Shown: positions 8,133 through 17,341, numbered from the stretch's first letter. The stretch is 64,000 nt of DNA from Caballeronia turbans (GCA_001544655.2 FCOD02000016.1:1-64000), one strand, 5' to 3'. Made by a program: numbers and translations. The notes: generated from the sequence alone by a model not told the origin.

Positions 8133-9674
8133 ATGAGCCAGCACGCATACAGGATCGAGACGCTCGGCATCGTCGGCAGCGGCGCGATGGGGCGCGGCAT
8201 CGCGCAGATCGCGGCGCTCGGCGGGCTGAACGTGCATATCTACGACACGAATCCGAAAGCGCTCGCCGCCGCGCGCGAATATCTGTCGGAGACGTTCGCG
8301 AAGCTCACCGCCAAGGGCAAGCTCAAGGAAGCCGACGCGCACGCGGCGCTCGCGCGCATCCGCGATGCGGGCGACACGAGCGAGCTGTCCGATTGCGACG
8401 CCATCGTCGAGGCGATCGTCGAGAACTTGGACATCAAGCGCGAATTATTCCGCGAACTCGAAGCCGTGGTCGGCGAGCATTGCATTCTCGCGTCGAATAC
8501 CTCGTCGCTGTCGATCACCGCGATCGCCGCCGGCTGCGCGCATCCCGGGCGGGTCGCGGGCTTTCACTTCTTCAACCCCGTGCCGCTGATGCGTGTCGTG
8601 GAAGTCATCGACGGCCTGCGCGGCGATCCGCGCGCCGGCGATGCACTCATGGACCTCGCGCGCCGCGTGGGACACACGCCGGTGCGCGCGAAGGACATGC
8701 CGGGCTTCATCGTCAATCATGCCGGGCGCGGCATGAACACCGAGGGCCTGCGCGTGGCGAGCGAAGGCGTCGCGAGCTTCGCGGATATTGACCGCATCAT
8801 GCGCGAGCAGGCGGGCTTTCGCCTCGGGCCGTTCGAGTTGCTCGATCTCACCGCGCTCGACGTCTCGCATCCGGTGATGGAATCGATCTATCACCAGTTC
8901 TATGAAGAGCCGCGCTTCAGGCCCTCGCCGATCACCGGCACGCGGCTCGCCGGCGGCCTCATCGGGCGCAAGGCGGGCGAAGGGTTTTATCGCTATGTCG
9001 ACGGCAAGCAGGACATGCCGCCGGAACCCGCCGCGCCCACGCAACTGCCAACGCGCGTCTGGATAAGCCGGGCGTCGCACGCCGGACGCGAGGACGTGCT
9101 CAAGCTGATCGCCCGATGCGATTGCTCCGTGCATATAGACGCGGGCCACACGCCCGAGCCGGATTCGCTGATCCTCGTGACGCCGCTCGGCTTCGATGCG
9201 ACGACCGCGGCCGTCAACGAACATCTCGATGCAACACGCGTCGTGGCCGTCGATACGCTTTTCCCGCTCGATACCGTCGCGCGCCGCACGATCATGACGA
9301 CGCCCGCGACCGCGCCCGCCATGCGCGACGCCGCGCACGCCCTCTTCTCCTTCGACGGCGTGCCCGTCACCGTGATCCGCGATTCGACGGGCTTCGTCGC
9401 GCAGCGCGTCGTGGCGACAATCGTAAACATCGGCTGCGATATCGCGCAGCAAGGCATCGCCACGCCCGAGGACATCGATCTCGCGGTGATGCTGGGCCTC
9501 GGTTATCCGCGCGGCCCGCTCGCGCTCGGCGATGCCATCGGCGCGACGACCATCCTGACGATCCTGCGCAACATCCACGCCGTGCTCGGCGACCCGCGCT
9601 ACCGGCCGGCGCCCTGGCTCACGCGGCGGGCGCAGCTCGGACTTTCGCTTACCCATATCGAGGAGCTCAGATGA
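8133..9674 (+). CDS. 3-hydroxyacyl-CoA dehydrogenase (PaaH/PaaC-like, two C-domains)
   Basis: 513 residues. The Rossmann NAD-binding fingerprint GIVGSGAMGRGIAQ is at residues 12-25, and the catalytic His region FHFFNPVPLMRVVEV near 147. A first C-terminal dimerisation domain (about 190-285) is followed by a second divergent copy (about 310-513, VTVIRDSTGFVAQRV), the architecture of phenylacetate-type PaaH rather than short fatty-acid HAD. It oxidises 3-hydroxyacyl-CoA to 3-oxoacyl-CoA. The stop overlaps the next start by 4 bp (ATGA), so translation is coupled to the hydratase gene. The wider cluster suggests an aromatic, cyclic or hydroxy-acid substrate. Confidence 0.9.
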   Translation: MSQHAYRIETLGIVGSGAMGRGIAQIAALGGLNVHIYDTNPKALAAAREYLSETFAKLTAKGKLKEADAHAALARIRDAGDTSELSDCDAIVEAIVENLDIKRELFRELEAVVGEHCILASNTSSLSITAIAAGCAHPGRVAGFHFFNPVPLMRVVEVIDGLRGDPRAGDALMDLARRVGHTPVRAKDMPGFIVNHAGRGMNTEGLRVASEGVASFADIDRIMREQAGFRLGPFELLDLTALDVSHPVMESIYHQFYEEPRFRPSPITGTRLAGGLIGRKAGEGFYRYVDGKQDMPPEPAAPTQLPTRVWISRASHAGREDVLKLIARCDCSVHIDAGHTPEPDSLILVTPLGFDATTAAVNEHLDATRVVAVDTLFPLDTVARRTIMTTPATAPAMRDAAHALFSFDGVPVTVIRDSTGFVAQRVVATIVNIGCDIAQQGIATPEDIDLAVMLGLGYPRGPLALGDAIGATTILTILRNIHAVLGDPRYRPAPWLTRRAQLGLSLTHIEELR

Positions 9675-10459
9675 GCGCCGAACTACTGACCGACCGTCCC
9701 GCGGGCAGCGACACCACGCTCGTGCTCATGTTGTCCAATCCCGGCGCGCGCAACGCGCTGCATCCGGACATGTACGCCGCCGGCATCGAGGCGTTGAATA
9801 CGGCGGAGCGCGACAACACCGTGCGCGCGATCGTGCTGACCGGCGCCGACAACTTCTTCTGCGCGGGCGGCAATCTGAATCGCCTGCTCGAGAACCGTGC
9901 GCAGGATCCGTCGGTGCAAGGCGCGAGCATCGACATGCTGGCGGAATGGATCAGCGCGCTGCGTGCATCGACAAAACCGGTGATCGCGGCGGTAGAAGGC
10001 GCGGCGGCGGGCGCGGGCTTTTCGCTTGCGCTCGCGTGCGATCTGATCGTCGCCGCCGACGACGCCAGGTTCGTCATGTCGTATGCGCGCGTCGGCCTCA
10101 CGCCTGACGGCGGCGCTTCGTGGTTCCTGTCGCGCGCGCTGCCGCGCACGCTCGCGAGCGAAGTGCTGCTCGAAGCGAAGCCGATCGGCGCGGCGCGGCT
10201 GCATGAAGTCGGCGTCGTGAACCGGCTGACGAAAAAAGGCATCGCGCTCGATGCGGCCATCGCCTGGGCCGACGATCTCGGCAGCGTGTCGCCCAAAGCG
10301 ATGGCGCGCATCAAGTCGCTGATCAACGCCGCCGACGTGCAGCCGCTCGACGCGCATCTCGACATGGAACGCGACAGCTTCGTCGATGCGCTCCATCACG
10401 GCGACGCGCTCGAAGGCATCACCGCGTTCCTCGAAAAGCGCCAGCCGAATTATCGTTAA
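9671..10459 (+). CDS. enoyl-CoA hydratase/isomerase family (oxepin-CoA hydrolase-like)
   Basis: 262 residues, crotonase fold. The oxyanion-hole segments are FFCAGGNLNRL (about 56-66) and VEGAAAGAGFSLALACD (about 108-124), and the catalytic-region GLTPDGGASWFL follows near 145. It belongs to the group annotated as oxepin-CoA hydrolase alternative type or enoyl-CoA hydratase in Burkholderia. The reaction is probably hydration of a 2-enoyl-CoA upstream of the overlapping dehydrogenase. The start at 9671 is fixed by the ATGA overlap and AGGAG 5 nt upstream. The histidine phosphatase gene starts 4 nt after the stop, indicating a tight operon. Confidence 0.87.
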   Translation: MSAELLTDRPAGSDTTLVLMLSNPGARNALHPDMYAAGIEALNTAERDNTVRAIVLTGADNFFCAGGNLNRLLENRAQDPSVQGASIDMLAEWISALRASTKPVIAAVEGAAAGAGFSLALACDLIVAADDARFVMSYARVGLTPDGGASWFLSRALPRTLASEVLLEAKPIGAARLHEVGVVNRLTKKGIALDAAIAWADDLGSVSPKAMARIKSLINAADVQPLDAHLDMERDSFVDALHHGDALEGITAFLEKRQPNYR

Positions 10460-10463
10460 GCCC

Positions 10464-11189
10464 ATGGCTCATTACGAATTGCCCAGGCGCCGCCGCATCT
10501 TCCTGATGCGTCATGGCGACGTCACGTACTTCGACGACAGCGGCCGCGCGATCGATCCCGAAAGCGTCCCGCTCAACGAACGCGGACGCGAGGAAGCGAG
10601 CGCGGCGGGCCGCGAGTTCGCCGCGCAAAAGATTCGCTTCGATCGCGTGATCGTGAGCGGATTGCCGCGCACGGTGGAAACGGCGCGGCGGGTGCTCGCG
10701 GAAACGGGTCAATCGATCGACCCGGAAATCTGGCCCGAGTGGCAGGAAATTCGCGGCGGCAAACTCAAGGACCTCACGACGTCGGACATCGAGCGCGCGT
10801 TTCTTTCCGTGTTCGATGGCGTCGTGCCCGAAGAGACACGATTTCTCGGCGGCGAGACGATCGGCGAGTTGCTCGATCGCGCGCTGCCTGCGGTTGCGCG
10901 CCTGCGCGAGGACCGCTCGTGGGACACGGTGCTGCTCGTGCTGCATGGCGGCGTCAATCGCGCGCTGCTCTCGCACGCGATCACCGCCGGCGGCCGCGCG
11001 TTCTTCGGACATCTGTCGCAGGCGACGGGCTGTATCAACGCGCTCGACGTCGGCGACAAGTCCGGCGACTGGGTCGTGCACGCGATCAATCATTCGCCGC
11101 CGTCGCCGCTGCACGCCGACGTGCGCAACACGACGATGGAACTGCTCTATGCGCAGTTCGTTCGCTACAAGCCCGGCGACATGGACTGA
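10464..11189 (+). CDS. histidine phosphatase family protein
   Basis: 241 residues. The phosphohistidine motif is LMRHGDV (R16, H17, G18); SGLPRTVETA supplies the second Arg, and the second catalytic His is in LVLHGGVNR near 176. The fold is phosphoglycerate-mutase-like and the substrate is unknown. Its position inside a beta-oxidation-type operon, four bases after an enoyl-CoA hydratase and directly before an APH-fold kinase, is unusual and suggests it dephosphorylates an intermediate or by-product of the pathway. No signal peptide, so cytosolic. Confidence 0.85.
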   Translation: MAHYELPRRRRIFLMRHGDVTYFDDSGRAIDPESVPLNERGREEASAAGREFAAQKIRFDRVIVSGLPRTVETARRVLAETGQSIDPEIWPEWQEIRGGKLKDLTTSDIERAFLSVFDGVVPEETRFLGGETIGELLDRALPAVARLREDRSWDTVLLVLHGGVNRALLSHAITAGGRAFFGHLSQATGCINALDVGDKSGDWVVHAINHSPPSPLHADVRNTTMELLYAQFVRYKPGDMD

Positions 11190-11217
11190 CGGCGCCGCGC
11201 AAAAACGGGAGGAGACG

Positions 11218-12315
11218 ATGCAGGACGAACAACAGAAGAAGCACTCCGATTTCTCCGCGTTCGAAGGAACGCGCCCGGTGCAGGACAACCAGCGTTTCGA
11301 TGCCCATGCCCTTTCGACATGGCTCGCAGCGCATGTCGACGGCTTCGGCGGTCCGTTGACCGTCGAGCAATTCGCGGGCGGTCAGTCGAACCCGACGTTC
11401 AAGCTCGTCACGCCCGCCCGCAGCTATGTGATGCGCGCGAAGCCGGGACCCGCGGCGAAACTTTTGCCTTCCGCGCATGCAATCGAGCGCGAGTATCGCG
11501 TGATGGACGCGCTCGCATCCACCGATGTCCCCGTCGCGCGCATGCTCGCGCTGTGCGAGGACGAGAGCGTGATCGGCCGCGCGTTCTACGTGATGGAGTT
11601 CGTGCAGGGCCGCGTCCTCTGGGACCAGTCGCTGCCGGGCATGACGCCCGCCGAACGCGCCGCGATCTATGACGAAACGAATCGCGTGATCGCAGCACTT
11701 CATACGGTCGATGTCGAAGCCGCCGGGCTGTCGAGCTACGGCAAGCCGGGCAATTACTTCGAGCGGCAAATCGGGCGGTGGAGCAAGCAGTACGTCGCGT
11801 CGGAAACCGGGAAGATCGAGGCGATGAATCGCCTGATCGAATGGCTGCCGCAGCAGATTCCGCAGATGCAAGGCGCGCGCGTCAGTGTCGTGCATGGCGA
11901 CTATCGGCTCGACAATCTCATCTTTCATCCGAGCGAGCCGCGCGTGCTTGCCGTGCTCGACTGGGAATTGTCGACGCTCGGCGATCCCCTCGCCGACTTC
12001 GCGTATCACTGCATGGCATGGCATGTCGATCCGTCGCAGTTTCGCGGCATCGCCGGGCTCGACTGGGCCGCGCTCGGCATCCCTGATGAAACCGCCTACG
12101 TGAAGCGCTACTGCGAACGCACGGGCTTCACGATCGAAGGCGACTGGAACTTCTATCTCGCCTACAACATGTTCCGCATCGCCGCGATCCTGCAAGGCAT
12201 CATGAAGCGCGTCGTCGATGGCACGGCCGCGAGCGCGCAAGCCGTCGATGCGGGCAAGCGCGCGCGGCCGATGGCCGAACTTGCGTGGCAATACGCGCAG
12301 AAAGTCGGCCGATAA
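11218..12315 (+). CDS. APH-fold kinase, ACAD10/11 N-domain type
   Basis: 365 residues of the aminoglycoside/choline kinase superfamily. After a 40-residue lead comes the nucleotide-binding region ([30 protein letters not shown]). The catalytic loop [14 protein letters not shown] (about 222-235) and the metal-binding [19 protein letters not shown] follow. This signature is that of kinase domains fused to acyl-CoA dehydrogenase in ACAD10/ACAD11, and of LvaA, which phosphorylates 4-hydroxyacyl-CoA in Pseudomonas levulinate catabolism. Drug resistance is therefore unlikely. GGGAGGAG lies 4 nt before the ATG, and the matching dehydrogenase gene follows 20 bp downstream. The substrate is inferred, not shown. 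Confidence 0.85.
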   Translation: MQDEQQKKHSDFSAFEGTRPVQDNQRFDAHALSTWLAAHVDGFGGPLTVEQFAGGQSNPTFKLVTPARSYVMRAKPGPAAKLLPSAHAIEREYRVMDALASTDVPVARMLALCEDESVIGRAFYVMEFVQGRVLWDQSLPGMTPAERAAIYDETNRVIAALHTVDVEAAGLSSYGKPGNYFERQIGRWSKQYVASETGKIEAMNRLIEWLPQQIPQMQGARVSVVHGDYRLDNLIFHPSEPRVLAVLDWELSTLGDPLADFAYHCMAWHVDPSQFRGIAGLDWAALGIPDETAYVKRYCERTGFTIEGDWNFYLAYNMFRIAAILQGIMKRVVDGTAASAQAVDAGKRARPMAELAWQYAQKVGR

Positions 12316-12335
12316 AAGCCAGGGAGACGAAAGGC

Positions 12336-13556
12336 ATGAACTTCGACTACACGCCCAACGTGCAAGCATTGCGCGAAAGGCTGCTCGCGTTCTTCGATGC
12401 GCACATCTATCCGAACGAACGCGCTTACGCCGACGAAATCGCGACGAATCGCGCGGCGGGCAATGCATGGACGCCGACGCGACTGATCGAAGGCCTGAAG
12501 GAGAAGGCACGCGCCGAAGGACTCTGGAATCTCTTTCTGCCTGCATCGGAACGCGGCGCAGGCCTGACGAATCTCGAATACGCGCCGCTCTGCGAAATCA
12601 TGGGCCGCGTGCCGTGGGCGCCGGAAGTGTTCAACTGCAGCGCGCCCGACACGGGCAACATGGAAACCATCGAGCGCTACGGCAGCGACGCGCAGAAGGC
12701 CCAATGGCTCGAACCGCTGTTGCGCGGCGAAATCCGCTCGGCGTTTCTGATGACCGAGCCGGAAGTCGCCTCGTCGGATGCGACCAACATCCGGTGCAGC
12801 ATCGTGCGCGACGGCGACAGCTATGTCATCGACGGCCACAAGTGGTGGTCATCGGGCGCGGGCGATCCGCGCTGCAAGGTGTATATCGTGATGGGCAAGA
12901 CCGACCCGCAAGCGCCCAGGCACACGCAACAGTCGATGATTCTCGTGCCCGCCGATGCGACCGGCATCACGGTGCATCGGCCGCTGAATGTCTTCGGTTA
13001 CGACGATGCCCCGCACGGCCACATGGACATCACGCTCGATAACGTGCGCGTGCCGTCGACGAACATGCTGCTGGGCGTTGGGCGCGGCTTCGAAATCGCG
13101 CAAGGCCGTCTCGGGCCGGGGCGCATTCATCATTGCATGCGCCTGATCGGACTCGCGGAACGCGCGCTGGAGCTGATGACGAAGCGCACGCTCGGGCGCG
13201 TCGCGTTCGGCAAGCCGATCGCGCACCACGGCGTGACGCAAGAGCGCATCGCCGAGGCGCGCATCATGATCGAGCAGGCTCGGCTTCTGACGCTCAAGGC
13301 CGCATACATGATGGACACCGTCGGCAACAAGGGCGCGCGCGGCGAGATCGCGATGATCAAGGTCGTGGCGCCGAACGTCGCGTGTCAGGTCATCGACTGG
13401 GCGATCCAGGCGCATGGCGCTGGCGGCGTCTGCGACGACTTTCCGCTCGCATATGCGTATGCGTCGGCCCGCACGCTGCGGCTCGCCGACGGCCCCGACG
13501 AAGTGCATCGCAACGCCATCGCGAAACTGGAGTTCGGCAGATACGCCGACGTCTGA
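12336..13556 (+). CDS. acyl-CoA dehydrogenase, ACAD10/11 type
   Basis: 406 residues. It carries segments I associate with the ACAD10/ACAD11 clade: [16 protein letters not shown] (about 106-121), [57 protein letters not shown] and the C-terminal [10 protein letters not shown]. It is an FAD enzyme of the cytosol. In the mammalian fusion and in the bacterial Lva pathway this dehydrogenase partner works with the kinase on 4-hydroxyacyl-CoA, giving a 2-enoyl-CoA after phosphate loss. The gene follows the kinase gene by 20 bp with AGGGAGA upstream. Its stop lies 5 bp from the stop of the convergent MaoC gene. Confidence 0.9.
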   Translation: MNFDYTPNVQALRERLLAFFDAHIYPNERAYADEIATNRAAGNAWTPTRLIEGLKEKARAEGLWNLFLPASERGAGLTNLEYAPLCEIMGRVPWAPEVFNCSAPDTGNMETIERYGSDAQKAQWLEPLLRGEIRSAFLMTEPEVASSDATNIRCSIVRDGDSYVIDGHKWWSSGAGDPRCKVYIVMGKTDPQAPRHTQQSMILVPADATGITVHRPLNVFGYDDAPHGHMDITLDNVRVPSTNMLLGVGRGFEIAQGRLGPGRIHHCMRLIGLAERALELMTKRTLGRVAFGKPIAHHGVTQERIAEARIMIEQARLLTLKAAYMMDTVGNKGARGEIAMIKVVAPNVACQVIDWAIQAHGAGGVCDDFPLAYAYASARTLRLADGPDEVHRNAIAKLEFGRYADV

Positions 13557-13561
13557 AGAAC

Positions 13562-14023
13562 TTAGAACGCGTGCCGCGTGATGAACTCCGCGACGCACGC
13601 GGGCTTAGCGGCGCCTTCGCATTCGACCGTGACGAGCCAGGTCACCTGCACGCTGCCCGCTTCGACTTCGACCGCCTGGTCGATCGCAAAGACCGCGCGC
13701 AGACGTACGCCGACGCGCACGGGCGAGATGAAGCGCACCAGATTCATGCCGTAGTTCACGCTGATGCGCGCGGCGAGCGGCACGCATTGCAGAAGCCACA
13801 TCGGTACGAGCGAGAGCGTGAGAAAGCCGTGCGCGACGGTGCCGCCGAACGGCGACTCCCGCCCGGCGCGTTCTGCATCGACGTGGATCCATTGATGATC
13901 GTCGGTGGCGTCGGCGAAGCGGTTCACGCGCGCCTGATCGATCGTCGTCCATTCGCGTTCGTAGCGTGCGACGCCCGCCGCCGCGAACACGTCCGCGACG
14001 CTCTTCAGCGACGCGACACTCAT
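13562..14023 (-). CDS. MaoC family dehydratase
   Basis: 153 residues, a single hot-dog fold. The hydratase-2-like motif is DDHQWIHVD (D42 and H47 as catalytic candidates) followed by SPFGGTVAHGFLTLSL. This pattern fits R-specific enoyl-CoA hydratases. It is the last gene of a four-gene minus-strand set and its start overlaps the end of the second MaoC gene by 4 bp, so the two may form a heteromer, as MaoC pairs do in steroid-ring and side-chain degradation (inference from that arrangement). Confidence 0.88.
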   Translation of the reverse strand: MSVASLKSVADVFAAAGVARYEREWTTIDQARVNRFADATDDHQWIHVDAERAGRESPFGGTVAHGFLTLSLVPMWLLQCVPLAARISVNYGMNLVRFISPVRVGVRLRAVFAIDQAVEVEAGSVQVTWLVTVECEGAAKPACVAEFITRHAF

Positions 14024-14478
14024 GCCTGCGCACCCGGATTGCGCAGGCCGAAGAGCGCGGCCGAATCCACCGTGAGCACGAGTTCGCCGTGCTGGTTGTG
14101 GGCTTCCCAGCGCGTCTGCACGATACCGCGATCCGGCTTGCTCTTCGACACGCGCTTGTCGAGCACGCGCACGGTGAGCCGTACCGTATCGCCGACGCGC
14201 ACGGGCTTGATCCAGCGGATGTTATCGAGGCCGGGCGAGCCCATCGAGGTCGAATCGGCGATCATGTCGCGCACGAGGATGCCCATCATCGCGGAACACG
14301 TGTTCCAGCCGCTCGCGACGAGTCCGCCGAAATGCGACGCTTCGCCCGCCGCTTCCGACAGGTGAAAAGGCTGCGGATCGTAACGCTCGGCGAATCCGAC
14401 GATCTCTTCTCTCGTGAACGTATGCGCGCTCAGCTGAACGGCGCTGCCGATATCGAAATCCTCATAAGCGTATGTCAT
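14020..14478 (-). CDS. MaoC family dehydratase (second copy)
   Basis: 152 residues, hot-dog fold. The catalytic motif ERYDPQPFHL (D34, H39) is followed by FGGLVASGWNTCSAMMG, the usual start of the hydratase overhang. The C-terminal part (RVGDTVRLTVRVLDKR) matches MaoC acyl-dehydratases. It is clearly different in sequence from its neighbour at 13562-14023, so it is a paralogue rather than a recent duplicate. It overlaps that gene by 4 bp and follows the 376-residue acyl-CoA dehydrogenase by 21 bp. Confidence 0.88.
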   Translation of the reverse strand: MTYAYEDFDIGSAVQLSAHTFTREEIVGFAERYDPQPFHLSEAAGEASHFGGLVASGWNTCSAMMGILVRDMIADSTSMGSPGLDNIRWIKPVRVGDTVRLTVRVLDKRVSKSKPDRGIVQTRWEAHNQHGELVLTVDSAALFGLRNPGAQA

Positions 14479-14499
14479 GCAAAAGCTCCTCGATGGGCG

Positions 14500-15630
14500 T
14501 CAGTCTTCGGTAACGGAAAAAGTGGGAAGCGCTGCGAAGCGCGCGAGATGATGATCGACATCGCCGAGCGTCGTCTCGATGATCGACAGGCGCTTGAACC
14601 AGTGCGCCGCGGGCAGTTCGTTGGTCATGCCCATGCCGCCGTGCAACTGCACCGCCTGTTGCCCGACGAAGCGCGCGGCCTGACCGACGCGCGCCTTCGC
14701 CGCCGAGACGGCTTGCGCGCGTGTCACGGCATCGTCGCTCGCGTAACGCGCGGCGGCCAGATAGGTGATCGAGCGCGCTTGCTCCGTGTGGATCAGCATG
14801 TCGACCATGCGATGCTGCAGCGCCTGAAAGCGCGCGATCGGCATGCCGAACTGCTGGCGCGCCTTCGTATAGTCGACGGTCGCGCGATTGAGCGCATCGA
14901 GTGCGCCGAGCGCTTCCGCGCAGAGCAGAAACGTCGCGTAGTCGGCGATGCGCCCGAAAGTCGCGGCGCCCGTATCGCGGCCAGCAAGGCGCGTCGCGGG
15001 TGTTGCGTCGAAGGTGAGCGTCGCGGCGCGTTGCCCGTCGATCGTGCGGTACTCGGTGATGCCGACGTTCGCCGCATCCTTCCCGACGATGAACAGCGCC
15101 ACTTCGCCTTCCACGCGCGCCGGCACGATCCAGTAATCGGCCTGCGCGCCGTGCTGGACCATCGACTTCGTGCCAGCCAGCGTGAAGCGCTCGCCTTCGC
15201 CGCTCGCGATCGTGCGCAGATCGAAGAGATCGTATCGCGCATGCGGCTCGTGGAACGCGACCGAAAGACGTATCTCGCCGCGCGCGGCGCGTTCGAGCAA
15301 CTCCCCCGCGATCGCACTGCCCTTGTGCTCACCGAGCCGCAGCGCTTCGATACCCGCGGCCGTCGCCCAATACGGTTCGACGACGAGTGCACGTCCGAGC
15401 TCCTGCATCACGACGAGCATGTCGACCGGACCGCCGTCGAAGCCGCCGTGCGCTTCCGGAACGGGCAGCGCGAGCAAACCGAGTTCGGCGAACGCGCGCC
15501 AATGTTTTTCATCGGCGCCCGCCTCCGACGCGACGATCTTCTGCCGCGCATCGAACGCATATTCCTTGTCAAGATAACGGCGCAGCGCATCGCGGAACTG
15601 TTGCTGTTCATCGCTGAAAGTGAAGTCCAT
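14500..15630 (-). CDS. acyl-CoA dehydrogenase (short subunit type)
   Basis: 376 residues with the three-part acyl-CoA dehydrogenase layout: helical N-domain from MDFTFSDEQQQFRDALRRY, a beta middle domain (about 120-230), and a C-terminal helical domain containing ARQQFGMPIARFQALQHRMVD and QLHGGMGMTNELPAAHWFKR. It ends without the NEIQ-type segment carried by its neighbour. A pair of unequal dehydrogenases transcribed together is typical of the heterotetrameric FadE/ChsE-type enzymes, so the two may act as one complex. The substrate is unknown. It starts 9 bp after the stop of the upstream dehydrogenase. Confidence 0.87.
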   Translation of the reverse strand: MDFTFSDEQQQFRDALRRYLDKEYAFDARQKIVASEAGADEKHWRAFAELGLLALPVPEAHGGFDGGPVDMLVVMQELGRALVVEPYWATAAGIEALRLGEHKGSAIAGELLERAARGEIRLSVAFHEPHARYDLFDLRTIASGEGERFTLAGTKSMVQHGAQADYWIVPARVEGEVALFIVGKDAANVGITEYRTIDGQRAATLTFDATPATRLAGRDTGAATFGRIADYATFLLCAEALGALDALNRATVDYTKARQQFGMPIARFQALQHRMVDMLIHTEQARSITYLAAARYASDDAVTRAQAVSAAKARVGQAARFVGQQAVQLHGGMGMTNELPAAHWFKRLSIIETTLGDVDHHLARFAALPTFSVTED

Positions 15631-15639
15631 GCGCGCTCC

Positions 15640-16836
15640 TCAAAGTCCCAGAATCATCTGCGCGATGATGTTCTTTTGAATCTCGTTCGAGCCGCCGTAG
15701 ATCGATGTCTTGCGGAAGTTGAAGTAGTACGCTGCGAGCGGCGCGGCATCGTCGTCGCCCGTGACGCTATGCGGACGCTCGCCTTCGAGGAATGCGGGAT
15801 CGAAAGCGGCTGCCTGCGGGCCGATTGCTTCAACCATCAGCTCGGTCAGCGCCTGCTGCACTTCGGTGCCCTTGATCTTCAGCATGGACGCTTCCGGACC
15901 CGGACCTTGGCCGCCCGCCTCGCTCGCGACCACGCGTTGAACCGTCACTTCGAGCGCCATTAATTCGATGTCGAGCGCGGCGATTTTCGCGGCGAAGAGC
16001 GGATCGTGCAGGAGCGGCTTGCCGCCTTTGTTGCGGTTCAACGCGAGTCGCTTGAGAAACAGCAACTCGCGCTTGGACTGCCCGACACGCGCGATGCCCG
16101 TGCGCTCGTGTCCGAGCAGATACTTTGCATAGGTCCAGCCGCGATTTTCCTCACCGACGAGATTGTCCGCCGGCACTTCGACGTCCTCGAAGAAGACCTC
16201 GTTGACTTCGTGATCCTCGTCGAGCGTGATGATGGGCCGCACGGTGATGCCCGGCGTCTTCATGTCGATCAGAAGGAACGAGATGCCTTCCTGCTTCTTC
16301 GCTTCAGGGTCGGTGCGCACGAGGCAGAACATCATGTCGGCATGCTGGCCGAGCGTGGTCCAGGTCTTCTGCCCGTTCACGATGTAGTGCTCGCCGCGCC
16401 GCTCGGCGCGTGTGCGCAGCGAGGCGAGATCGGAACCCGAGCCGGGTTCCGAGTAGCCTTGGCACCACCAGTCGGTGCCGTCAAGGATGCGCGGGAGATA
16501 GCGGGATTTCTGAACAGCGCTGCCGTACTTCATCAGCACCGGCGCGACCATCGATACGCCGAAGGGCAGGACCATCGGCGCGCCGGCGCGGGCGCACTCC
16601 TCGTCCCAGATGTGTTGTTGCGTCACGTCCCAGCCGGGGCCGCCATATTCCTTCGGCCACGCGACCGCCGACCAGCCGCGCGCCGCGAGCAGCTTGTGCC
16701 AGCTCGTGTAATCGTCGCGGGTCAGACGCTTGTGATGGAGAACTTTTTCGCGCAGCGCGCCTGGGAGGCTGGCTTCGAGCCAGATGCGGACATCAGCGCG
16801 AAAGGCGTCGTCGGCGGGGGAATAACTGAGGTTCAT
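15640..16836 (-). CDS. acyl-CoA dehydrogenase (long subunit type)
   Basis: 398 residues, first gene of the minus-strand catabolic set. Landmarks are PKEYGGPGWDVTQQHIWDEE (about 62-81), CQGYSEPGSGSDLASLRT with flavin-contacting residues, NGQKTWTT, VGEENRGWTYAKYLLGHER, and the C-terminal SIYGGSNEIQKNIIAQ. It oxidises an acyl-CoA to the 2-enoyl-CoA using FAD and passes electrons to ETF. With the adjacent smaller dehydrogenase and two MaoC hydratases it forms the first two steps of a beta-oxidation round. The ATG has GGGAGAC a few nt upstream. Confidence 0.9.
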   Translation of the reverse strand: MNLSYSPADDAFRADVRIWLEASLPGALREKVLHHKRLTRDDYTSWHKLLAARGWSAVAWPKEYGGPGWDVTQQHIWDEECARAGAPMVLPFGVSMVAPVLMKYGSAVQKSRYLPRILDGTDWWCQGYSEPGSGSDLASLRTRAERRGEHYIVNGQKTWTTLGQHADMMFCLVRTDPEAKKQEGISFLLIDMKTPGITVRPIITLDEDHEVNEVFFEDVEVPADNLVGEENRGWTYAKYLLGHERTGIARVGQSKRELLFLKRLALNRNKGGKPLLHDPLFAAKIAALDIELMALEVTVQRVVASEAGGQGPGPEASMLKIKGTEVQQALTELMVEAIGPQAAAFDPAFLEGERPHSVTGDDDAAPLAAYYFNFRKTSIYGGSNEIQKNIIAQMILGL

Positions 16837-16891
16837 GCGCGGTGTCTCCCTTATGGCCCGTTCAGGAGCCAGAAGACGCCGCGCTCAAGCC

Positions 16892-17341
16892 TTACTGCAG
16901 CGGCTCTTTTAAAGCTTCCGGAACAGGCAACGGCATCACGTCGATCCCTTCCTCGAGCAAGGCATGCGCGTCTTCGGGCGTCGTGATGCCGCGAATGTTG
17001 CGCGCCGGCGCCTCGTTGTAATGAATGCGCCGCGCCTCCTCGGCAAACCGCTCGCCCACGTTTTCGGTCTTCTCGATCAACTCACGCATGAACTTCAAAG
17101 CGCGTGCCTGAAGTGCCGCCGCCTCGGGCGCGGCTTGCGCCTGCGTACGCTGCGGCGCCGCCTCGCCTCGCGCCGACGAAAGATTCAGGCGCGGCGCGGA
17201 CGGCATGCGGCTCACGTCCGTCTCCGAGCAAACCGGACACGCAACCAGTTTGCGCGACAACTGCGACTCGAAGTCCTCGGTCGAGGCGAACCAGCCTTCG
17301 AACCGATGTTCGCGCGAGCACTTTAAATCGAGGACCTTCAT
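16892..17341 (-). CDS. DUF1178 family protein
   Basis: 149 residues, recognised as DUF1178. The N-terminus MKVLDLKCSREHRFEGWFAS and the zinc-ribbon-like CPVCSETDVSRMPSAP (about 36-51) are diagnostic, with C8, C36 and C39 as possible metal ligands. A variable Ala/Gln linker separates this from a C-terminal helical part containing ARRIHYNEAPARNIRG. The function is unknown. It lies downstream of the NUDIX gene on the same strand, but an intrinsic terminator separates them, so it has its own transcript. Confidence 0.85.
   Translation of the reverse strand: MKVLDLKCSREHRFEGWFASTEDFESQLSRKLVACPVCSETDVSRMPSAPRLNLSSARGEAAPQRTQAQAAPEAAALQARALKFMRELIEKTENVGERFAEEARRIHYNEAPARNIRGITTPEDAHALLEEGIDVMPLPVPEALKEPLQ

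Noticed and set aside
11218-12315. Aminoglycoside resistance gene, suggested by the phosphotransferase fold
   Set aside because: Sequence signature and operon context match the acyl-CoA-linked kinases of ACAD10/11, not drug-modifying enzymes.
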